A stretch of DNA of 64,000 bases. It comes from Bradyrhizobium sp. Ec3.3. GTDB taxonomy: Bacteria; Pseudomonadota; Alphaproteobacteria; Rhizobiales; Xanthobacteraceae. Below, in pieces: positions 57,285 through 64,000 of the stretch. The translations under genes and the position numbers were made by a program. Every line of letters begins with the position of its first letter. Positions within the stretch are counted from its first letter, which is position 1. Location of the stretch: assembly GCF_000472925.1 (NCBI RefSeq), contig NZ_AXAS01000007.1:194332-258331 (forward strand), read 5' to 3'. The notes below the pieces were generated by a model that searched no databases, was not told the origin of the DNA, and saw only the letters and a program-made list of their open reading frames with translations.

Positions 57285-57793
57285 GAAGACCGACACTGGC
57301 ACTGCATGAGCGTCCCGCGTGTCTTCGGGATTCAACATAAATCTGGCCACGCTCCACCTGATGGGCGTGCTGTCTTCTCGCCTGCACTCACGACATGCGA
57401 TCTTTTCTTTTCCTGAAACACCATGATGGACTCGTTTTGCGCCCGCCGACCGCTCACATGCAGGGAAGGTTAAAGCGAATGGGGCGTCATTGTCGTGCGA
57501 GGCCTGTTCTTGCGGCGACTGTTTCGAAGAAGAGAGGTCTTCCTCCGGCAAGATGCTAGCATGAGCGAATTCTTAAAGCGCCTGATACTGAATGAGGGGA
57601 GGCCTTCGCATAAGACTGCCAGGCTTCCACGAGAAGCTATTGAGTGGAGTTCGAGCGGCTTAGAGAGTTGGCATCGAGTGCTTCGCTTAGCCAAGGAATG
57701 CCGACGGAGCGTCGGTGTTCGATCGCGCCTTTGTAGCGCGAAGCTCAGTTCAGATCGCGCCGATTTGTACGCTGGCAACGGCGGGATTGCGGC

Positions 57794-59596
57794 ATGACCG
57801 TTCTAGCTGACAAACGTCCCATCGCGATCCGAGCGGTGCTTCCGTTCGTTTTCCGCCACTGGCTGCACCAGCCCTACCGCGCCGCCTTTGTACTGGTGGG
57901 CTTCCTCGGGTCAACGGTGGCCGACCTGTTCATGCCGGTCTATTCTGGTCATCTGGTCGACGCATTGACGTCAGGCCCTTACGACCAGGCGGCGCGAGAT
58001 GCGGCGCTGGCCGCCTTCGGCGGCATCGTCGCGCTCGGCCTGGTTTCGGTGATCCTTCGCCTCATGGGTCTGCAGGCAATCGTTCCGTTCACGCTTCAGA
58101 CAATGTCGGACGTGGCACGTGAGGCGTTCATGCGCGTGCAGCGGTTCTCAACCGACTGGCACGCCAACTCTTTCGCGGGTTCGAGCGTAAGAAAGATCAC
58201 GCGCGGCATGTGGGCCCTCGATCTGCTCAACAGTACCATCCTGATGTCCCTGTTGCCGTCTCTGACGGTACTGGTAGGTTCGATGATCCTGCTCGGGCTG
58301 CATTGGTCTGCGCTGGGCGGCGTGATCGCGATTGGTACGGTAATATCTGTCGCGGTGACGCTGACATTCACGGTCCGCTATATCGCGCCTGCCGCACGTG
58401 TCTCAAATGCCTGGGACACCAAGGTGGGCGGCACGCTGGCCGATGCGCTGACTTGCAATGCGGTGGTAAAATCGTTCGGCGCTGAAGCGCGCGAGGATGT
58501 TCGGCTCGCCCGCGTCATCAACCGCTGGCGCATGCGGCTGCGGCGAACCTGGCTGCGCTACAACTACGCCGCCATGGCTCAGCACTGGCTTCTGTTGTGC
58601 CTGCGGGCGTCGGTAATCGGCGGCTCGGTGCTGCTGTGGATGGCGGGGCTAGCCTCGCCGGGCGACGTCACCTACGTGCTGACCAGCTACTACGTTATCC
58701 ACGGGTATCTGCGCGAGGTCGGCATATACATCAACAACCTCCAGCGCTCGGTCGACGACATGGAGGAGCTGGTCGCGATCTATGACGAGCCGATCGGGAT
58801 CGCGGACGCGCCGGATGCAAGGCCGATCGCCATCGACGGCGGCGAGATCGTATTCGACGATGTCACCTTCCGATATGGCGGCGAGGGCGCGCTGCTCTAT
58901 GGCGGGCTATCGGTTGATATCAGCGCCGGCGAGCGGGTTGGTCTGGTCGGCCGCTCCGGCTCGGGAAAGACGACCTTCGTCAAGCTGGTGCAACGGCTCT
59001 ATGACGTCTCGGGTGGCCGCATTCTGATCGACGGTCAGGACATCGCTTCTGCCACGCAGCAATCGCTCCGCAGCCAGATAGCCATCGTGCAGCAGGAACC
59101 GATTCTGTTCCACCGTTCGCTCGCCGAGAACATCGCCTATGGCCGGCCCGGAGCCGGTATGGCGGCGATCGAGCGGGCGGCACGACTTGCCAATGCGCAC
59201 GAGTTCATTCTGCGCCTCCGCAGGGGGTACGGCACGCTGGTCGGTGAGCGCGGTGTCAAGCTCTCAGGCGGTGAGCGGCAGCGGGTCGCGCTGGCGCGCG
59301 CCTTCTTAGCGGATGCGCCGGTGCTGATCCTGGACGAGGCAACCTCAAGCCTCGACTCGGAATCGGAAGCCCTCATCCAAGAAGCGATGGAGCGGCTGAT
59401 GAAGGGCCGCACCTCGATTGTGATTGCACATCGGTTGTCGACGGTGCGCAGCCTTGACCGCATCTTGGTGTTTGATGACGGCGTCATCGCCGAGCAGGGC
59501 ACGCATGCAGCCCTGACCAAGCGACCCGGCGGAATCTATCGCAGGCTGTTGGAAAGCCAAGCCATCGACTTCGGCCGGATCTCTGCGGCAGGCTAG
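57794..59596 (+). CDS. ABC exporter, fused membrane and ATPase domains
   Basis: 600 residues from the ATG at 57794. Residues 1-330 hold six membrane segments of the ABC exporter type. The ATPase domain (about 345-590) has Walker A GRSGSGKTTF, the Q-loop IVQQEPILFH, signature LSGGERQRVALARAF, Walker B VLILDEATSSLD and the His switch IVIAHRLSTVRSL. MsbA/HlyB-like half transporter that works as a dimer. Substrate unknown: lipid, peptide or polysaccharide export are all possible. No partner gene is adjacent. Confidence 0.92.
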   Translation: MTVLADKRPIAIRAVLPFVFRHWLHQPYRAAFVLVGFLGSTVADLFMPVYSGHLVDALTSGPYDQAARDAALAAFGGIVALGLVSVILRLMGLQAIVPFTLQTMSDVAREAFMRVQRFSTDWHANSFAGSSVRKITRGMWALDLLNSTILMSLLPSLTVLVGSMILLGLHWSALGGVIAIGTVISVAVTLTFTVRYIAPAARVSNAWDTKVGGTLADALTCNAVVKSFGAEAREDVRLARVINRWRMRLRRTWLRYNYAAMAQHWLLLCLRASVIGGSVLLWMAGLASPGDVTYVLTSYYVIHGYLREVGIYINNLQRSVDDMEELVAIYDEPIGIADAPDARPIAIDGGEIVFDDVTFRYGGEGALLYGGLSVDISAGERVGLVGRSGSGKTTFVKLVQRLYDVSGGRILIDGQDIASATQQSLRSQIAIVQQEPILFHRSLAENIAYGRPGAGMAAIERAARLANAHEFILRLRRGYGTLVGERGVKLSGGERQRVALARAFLADAPVLILDEATSSLDSESEALIQEAMERLMKGRTSIVIAHRLSTVRSLDRILVFDDGVIAEQGTHAALTKRPGGIYRRLLESQAIDFGRISAAG

Positions 59597-60525
59597 CGAG
59601 TAGGGAAGGTTCAGAAGGGGTAGAGGCACAACGGCCAGGAGAGGCGCAACGCGGCCGAAGTTCAAACAGAATCGGTCACGTTGGATAGGGAACAGATCGC
59701 GCGCTGGCGAATAGCAAAGTGCAACCTCTGCGAGCGTTGTCAAGCCTAGAGGGCGTGAAGGGTCGTGATGCCGAGATCGACACTTCGTACAGCGGTATTG
59801 CAACAAAGTTCAACTTCATCAAGTGATTTCGCGTGTGAGCCGATGACCGATTGGCGACACAGAGTAGTGGCCGAACATCGGCAACAAGCGCAGGGGTTGG
59901 CTTCAAATGAGTGGCTTCCGCGACTGTCATCATGCGCACCGCCCGTCTGGCGCTTCGGCGAGTTGCCGCTGCGCGGCACGGGTAGAAATCCTTTCAAAAT
60001 ACGTTTTACGCGCCGAATTACAGCGTCAATCAGCGAACCATTGCACCAATCAATATCGACAAGTAGCTACTGTGCAGCGGCAAAGGGGCGCGCGTTGATT
60101 TTGAGGCGCGCACTTCTGGGTAATACAGAAGGCGATGCGCCGCTGTGGCCTTCTGATTCCAGAAGGTCGCAGCTGCGGTCGGCCTGACTCGGTTGGGTAA
60201 GACGCTGATGCTATGTGCTGAACTCGTTCGTCGTATTTTTCCTCCCGCGACGAACACTCACTGGCCGCCCCGTTTGGGGCGGCCTTTTTTCCTCGACTGG
60301 GCCTTTCGATCCATCGGACCGCTGAGCATGTTCGAGTTTTTTGAATGATTTCAATCCGCACTGACTCTTACGCAGTCTTGCGTCCGCTCTGCCGCCGTTG
60401 GCGGCTGCTGCAAGCAAGCTAATTTATCCCAGTGGATGAGACGCCACTGACCGTAGCCGCGCGTCAACCCAAAGTGGCGTGCGCATTGAATCGTGTTTTG
60501 TCACTGGACGGGGAGGGCACCCATC
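59597..60525. other. intergenic stretch with an isolated terminator
   Basis: About 930 bases with no supported protein gene. A strong terminator at 60,262-60,291 shows that something is, or was, transcribed rightward just before it; a small RNA is possible but I see no known one. Confidence 0.5.
60262..60291 (+). terminator. Rho-independent terminator
   Basis: ggccgccccgtttggggcgg followed by cctttttt: an 8-bp GC stem, a 5-base loop and six T. About 670 bases after the ABC exporter gene and 235 before the ParB-like gene. Confidence 0.8.
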
Positions 60526-61896
60526 ATGTATGCCGGCTTTAAGCTTGTTGATCTTCAACTCGACGACATTGACTTGGATGACAAGAATCCGCGAATTGTC
60601 TCGCAAGCTCCATTGACCACGCAAGCAGCTATTCTGGCTTATCTCTACGAGAACGAGGAGCTGGAGGCCTTCATCAAGAGGATTGCATCGGAAGGCCATA
60701 ACATTGGGGCAGAGCGGCCTTACGTCATCAAGAAGGGTTCCCGCTACATCGCCATCGAGGGCAATACACGCATAGCTGCGTACAAGGTCCTCACCGGCCT
60801 GATCAAGCCGCCGAAAGACTACGCAGATTCAGTGCCGCATGTCTCCGAAGCTCTAAAGAACGTCCTTCAAACCGTCGCGTGCACGCTTGCCCCCGACCGA
60901 GATTCATTGATGCCCGTCATGGCAGGCGCCCATTTCGGTCGCGGCGACAAATCGCAATGGGGCTATCTCGGGAGCAGGCAGGTAATCTACAACGAGTGGA
61001 AGTCCGATAAGTCTCTTGCGAAGATCGCTAAAGTTTTTAGACTTACTCAGGGTGAAGTTAAAGACCTGATTCTTGAGTATCAGTTGTATCTCAAGGCGCT
61101 GTCGCTTAATTGGACACCGAAGGAAAAAGACGTTCTCCTCAGAGCGAAGGTTGCCTTTAATCCTCCCGTCCGCTTCCTGCAGACTAGTGGCCACAAGACC
61201 AAGATGGGCATCACGTACGACTCAGCCAATCTAAAGGTCGTGTTCGCGCCGAGGGCAGACAAGAAATTCAAACATCTCATCAAGAAGCTTGTCATCAATC
61301 CTGAGCGTGGACTGGGCGCGACCGCGTCGTACGATAGCGTATTTTCGGACTATGATGAGTCCGGCTTCGGTTCGAAAGCGTCCTTAAAAAGGGGCGGAGA
61401 CAAGAAGACCGGAAGCACAGGTAGTGCTGGCGGAGGCTCGTTCGGCGGGAGCTCGTCCGGAAGAGGCAAGGGCGGAGAGGCGACCAGCGGAACTGCTACG
61501 CTCAAGCCTGGCTCTCTCTTCGGGTATCAACCCAAGAAGATGAATAGTGGCCTGATCACACAACTGCTCAAAGAAGCCAAGGACATCAATTCGAACAAAT
61601 TTCCCGCTGCCGCGACCTTCTTGCTGCGTAATATCGTCGAGTCCATTCTGAAGCACATCATTGATGACCTGGGCGGCAACCAGGTCGGAAAATCGCACGA
61701 TTTAGAAAGCGCGCTCAATTACATTGCCAGTAATGCAATCACACTTCCATCTGGCGATAAGAAAATATTAGCGGAATTCAAGAAAGATCATCTCGCTTAC
61801 TTAAATCTCGGAGCGCACGGAAACGTAATTCCGAACGATACCCGTCTAGCCTCCGCGCGAGACTCGATCGATCAGTTTGTAAAGAAGTATGTCTGA
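60526..61896 (+). CDS. ParB-N-domain protein with a HEPN-like C-terminus
   Basis: 456 residues from the ATG at 60526, with ggggaggg upstream. Residues about 5-95 resemble a ParB/Srx-type domain: IDLDDKNPR, then RPYVIKKGSRYIAIEGNTRI, with the EGNxR motif. Residues 290-335 are a Gly/Ser-rich linker. Residues about 350-456 are helical, with AAATFLLRNIVESILKHIID and LAYLNLGAHGNVIPND, like the DUF4145/HEPN group. The stop overlaps the next gene by one base. ParB-like proteins beside methyltransferases occur in phages, plasmids and defence loci. Role inferred only from this company. Confidence 0.7.
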   Translation: MYAGFKLVDLQLDDIDLDDKNPRIVSQAPLTTQAAILAYLYENEELEAFIKRIASEGHNIGAERPYVIKKGSRYIAIEGNTRIAAYKVLTGLIKPPKDYADSVPHVSEALKNVLQTVACTLAPDRDSLMPVMAGAHFGRGDKSQWGYLGSRQVIYNEWKSDKSLAKIAKVFRLTQGEVKDLILEYQLYLKALSLNWTPKEKDVLLRAKVAFNPPVRFLQTSGHKTKMGITYDSANLKVVFAPRADKKFKHLIKKLVINPERGLGATASYDSVFSDYDESGFGSKASLKRGGDKKTGSTGSAGGGSFGGSSSGRGKGGEATSGTATLKPGSLFGYQPKKMNSGLITQLLKEAKDINSNKFPAAATFLLRNIVESILKHIIDDLGGNQVGKSHDLESALNYIASNAITLPSGDKKILAEFKKDHLAYLNLGAHGNVIPNDTRLASARDSIDQFVKKYV

Positions 61897-62852
61897 TGAT
61901 TAGCTCGCCCCTTCGATATCCTGGCGGCAAGGCGAAGCTCTTTCCGTTTTTCATTGAATTGATCCGGGAAAACAAGCTATTCAGCCGCGACTACTGCGAG
62001 CCATATGCGGGCGGCGCGGGCTTGGCGCTTCGGCTTCTTACGACTGGCTACGTCGATAGGATCTCAATCAACGACATCGATCCTTCGATTTACGCCTTTT
62101 GGAGGTCGGCGCTATTCGACACCGAGAAATTCTGCCGTCTGATCGCCAAGACGCCCATCAGTATTGACCAGTGGTATCGACAGCAGGAGGTCTGGCAGAA
62201 TGGTGACCTCGACAACAAGCTCGCGCTTGGCTTTTCAGCCTACTTCCTGAACCGGACGAATCGCTCGGGCATCATTGAAGGCGCCGGTCCGATTGGTGGG
62301 TTCGCCCAAAAGGGAAAGTGGAAGCTCGACGTTCGATTAGTGAAAGACTGGCAGATACAGAACTTAAGAGCTCTCGCTCGCTATTCAAATCAGATCGAGG
62401 TCACAAACTTGGATGCGATGGACTTTCTGCAGAAGGCTCTGAGTAATCCAAACGCCCTGACCTACCTTGACCCACCGTATTACGTCAAAGGTCACAAGCT
62501 CTACAAAAACTTCTATCAACCGAAGGATCACGAAGAAATTGCAGAGATGCTCCTGAAGAAGCGCCGCGTCAATTGGGTCGTTTCATATGACGATGTGCCC
62601 CAAATTCGTTCCGCATATTCGGCATTCGACTCGATAACGTATCTGTTGAATTACAGTGCGGGTGAAAAATCTGAAGGGCCTGAAGTTATTTTCCTTAGCG
62701 ATAGTCTCATCCCCCCCACTGTAACCGGCTTTGACGTTAATCATGCCCGACGGCCTGTCGCGAAGAAGCGGGTTGCCGTTACCAAAAAAACTACTGCATC
62801 GAACACACGGAAAGGGGCCTCTCGCTTACCCATCAGGCGCTCGCGGTCTTGA
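61896..62852 (+). CDS. D12-class DNA adenine N6-methyltransferase
   Basis: 318 residues; the ATG shares its first base with the stop of the ParB-like gene. Motifs of the Dam (MethyltransfD12) family: SPLRYPGGKAKLF, the SAM-binding PYAGGAGLALRLL, ISINDIDPSIYAFW, FLNRTNRSG and the catalytic TYLDPPYYVKG. The last 40 residues are a basic tail (KKRVAVTKKTTASNTRKG). It would methylate adenine in a short DNA site. No restriction enzyme gene is adjacent, so it is either a solitary methylase or the modifier of a two-gene system with its neighbour. Confidence 0.88.
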   Translation: MISSPLRYPGGKAKLFPFFIELIRENKLFSRDYCEPYAGGAGLALRLLTTGYVDRISINDIDPSIYAFWRSALFDTEKFCRLIAKTPISIDQWYRQQEVWQNGDLDNKLALGFSAYFLNRTNRSGIIEGAGPIGGFAQKGKWKLDVRLVKDWQIQNLRALARYSNQIEVTNLDAMDFLQKALSNPNALTYLDPPYYVKGHKLYKNFYQPKDHEEIAEMLLKKRRVNWVVSYDDVPQIRSAYSAFDSITYLLNYSAGEKSEGPEVIFLSDSLIPPTVTGFDVNHARRPVAKKRVAVTKKTTASNTRKGASRLPIRRSRS

Positions 62853-63089
62853 TCTATTGAGCCGACCATGGCGTTCAGGCCGTCTCTAAGGGCGAGGAGG
62901 CTAAGCTCGGTGAAGAGGGGGCCAATCCGATCCACCTACTGACCTCAAGGGTCACACCCGACCCAAAGCGTATGGCTATGGTCGGGCCGACATGCACGTT
63001 TCGTTTCTCTGGCTCCTACACCGTGCGCCCTGAACCTCCTCCGAATTGATGGACACCTGTAGTAGGCTCGAAGAGCCAGGAGGTGTCGG

Positions 63090-63410
63090 ATGGAAGGACG
63101 TCAACGTCGGTCGTTTACGGATGACTACAAGCGGCAAGCGGTTGATCTCGTAGCGTCGAGCGGGCGCTCGATCGGATCTGTTGCCAGGGAGCTCGGCCTG
63201 CGCGATTCCGTGCTGCGGCGATGGGTGGAGCAGCGAGGGGCCCGGCTGGAGCCGACGGCGGCGACGCGGCGCCCCACAACGCAGGCGACGCTGCCGTCGG
63301 CGGACCACGCGGCGGAGATCGCGCGTTTGCAGCGGGAGAACGAGCGGCTGCGCATGGAGCGCGATATCTTAAAAAAGTCCATTGCGATCTTTGCTGGAGG
63401 TCCGAAATGA
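63090..63410 (+). CDS. IS3-family transposase OrfA
   Basis: 106 residues. Helix-turn-helix RRSFTDDYKRQAVDLVASSG and SVARELGLRDSVLRRWVEQR, then the leucine-zipper region LQRENERLRMERDILKKSIA, the standard OrfA layout. ATGA overlap with OrfB. Confidence 0.92.
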   Translation: MEGRQRRSFTDDYKRQAVDLVASSGRSIGSVARELGLRDSVLRRWVEQRGARLEPTAATRRPTTQATLPSADHAAEIARLQRENERLRMERDILKKSIAIFAGGPK

Positions 63411-64000
63411 GATTTCGCTTCATCGAAGATCGCCGCGCCGACTACCCGGTGACAATCATGTGCGGCGTGCTCGGTGTCTCGCCGGCCGGCTATTATGCCT
63501 GGCGCTCGCGCCCGGAGAGCCAGCGATCCGCCGCCAATCGTGAGCTCGTCGACGACATCAGGCGGGTTCACCGCGACACCAATGGCCGCTATGGCAGCCC
63601 GCGCGTCCATGCCGAGTTGAGGGCTCAGGGCCGCGGGGCCAGCCGCGGTCGCATCGAGCGATTGATGCGCCGCCACGGCATCAGGGCCATCATGGCGAAG
63701 CCACGCCGGGTGCGGACCACCGACAGCCGTCACGATTTCCCGATCGCCCCGAATCTTCTCGAGCGCAACTTCGTCGCCGCCGCGCCGAACCAGATCTGGC
63801 TCGCCGACATCACCTACGTCGAGACCGATCAGGGCTGGCTCTATCTGGCCACGCTGATGGATCTCTACAGCCGCAAAATCGTCGGCTGGGCGATGGCGGA
63901 TCATTTGCGCGCCGAACTGCCAATGGCGGCCCTAGCGATGGCCATTGCGACACAGCGGCCTGGCGCCGGCTTGATCCACCATTCAGATCGTGGCGTTCAA
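63407..64000 (+). CDS. IS3-family transposase OrfB, cut by the window edge
   Basis: At least 198 codons, open to the end of the window. HTH_21 region (YGSPRVHAELRAQGR) and the start of the rve DDE domain: NQIWLADITYVETDQGWLYL (first Asp) and HHSDRGVQ (second Asp); the Glu lies outside. The element appears intact as far as it can be seen. Confidence 0.92.
   Translation, partial: MRFRFIEDRRADYPVTIMCGVLGVSPAGYYAWRSRPESQRSAANRELVDDIRRVHRDTNGRYGSPRVHAELRAQGRGASRGRIERLMRRHGIRAIMAKPRRVRTTDSRHDFPIAPNLLERNFVAAAPNQIWLADITYVETDQGWLYLATLMDLYSRKIVGWAMADHLRAELPMAALAMAIATQRPGAGLIHHSDRGVQ

Larger units (their letters stand above)
56304..57793. other. intergenic stretch with nod box and conserved segment
   Basis: Contains the nodPQ nod box (56,789-56,840) and copy B of the nod-box-distal segment (57,062-57,140), which is part of a better preserved plus frame ending LRPSQLLALGID at 57,284. 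A plus frame at 57,560-57,797 (SEFLKRLILNEGRPSHKTAR) runs up to the ABC gene but has no known family. Nothing else is supported. Confidence 0.5.

Noticed and set aside
1..64000. tRNA, rRNA, attachment sites
   Set aside because: No clover-leaf or rRNA-like sequence was recognised by eye, and no duplicated island end (att) was found.

Overview
The window looks like part of the symbiosis island of a Bradyrhizobium-type soybean/legume symbiont. Three things in the sequence say so: a nearly complete Rhc-type (rhizobial) type III secretion system with its regulator ttsI, several tts boxes (promoter elements bound by TtsI) in front of effector-like genes, and two nod boxes (NodD targets). The DNA between genes is full of broken genes, insertion-sequence debris and diverged duplications, as is usual for such islands. 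I saw no tRNA, rRNA or CRISPR array. Species assignment is inference.

Layout. 0-0.7 kb: relic of rhcC1 between two tts boxes. 0.7-5.7 kb: operon of two small secreted/pilus-type proteins, SctD-like ring protein, an SctX/SctY-like pair, rhcV and a small lipoprotein. 5.7-9.3 kb: a tts-box-driven GH12 endoglucanase without signal peptide, flanked by ~300-bp direct repeats, a serine recombinase fragment and a relic of a C48 (SUMO-protease-like) effector. 9.3-13.4 kb: two exported serine peptidases (S10 and S9 families), convergent. 13.4-15.6 kb: decayed genes (MFS, GH127). 15.6-19.5 kb: divergent effector genes nopM (LRR E3 ligase) and nopP, each with a tts box. 20.4-29.7 kb: rhcC1 (-) and, divergently, nopB-rhcJ-nolU-nolV-rhcN-rhcO-rhcQ-rhcR-rhcS-rhcT-rhcU (+). 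29.8-33 kb: ttsI-rhcC2-lipoprotein on the minus strand behind a nod box. 34.5-43.3 kb: tts box and an 8.2-kb gene for a 2,723-residue effector. 43.3-50.5 kb: a HemN-like radical SAM gene, an IS66-family relic and a second C48 protease gene. 50.5-53.4 kb: FAD/NAD(P)-binding protein and a DUF938 methyltransferase. 53.4-56.8 kb: nodP-nodQ behind a second nod box. 57.8-59.6 kb: an ABC exporter. 60.5-62.9 kb: a ParB-like protein with an adenine methyltransferase. 63.1 kb to the end: an IS3-family element cut by the window edge.

How it works together (established for rhizobia): plant flavonoids activate NodD, which acts at nod boxes to switch on Nod-factor genes (here nodPQ, supplying PAPS for sulfation) and ttsI; TtsI acts at tts boxes to turn on the secretion machine and its effectors. 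The window therefore shows a full flavonoid to nod box to TtsI to tts box to apparatus/effector cascade.

The most remarkable object is the giant effector at 35,137-43,308. It joins about 13 SKWP (XopAD-type) helical repeats, a central region carrying a DFDGD signature and an upstream RSP motif reminiscent of two-barrel RNA polymerases, a shikimate-kinase domain with an apparently intact active site, and a C-terminal C48 SUMO-protease-like domain with an intact His-Asp-Gln-Cys set. Other points worth a look: RhcU lacks the NPTH self-cleavage motif, and an X-Y-V gene trio like that of Ysc systems precedes/contains rhcV.
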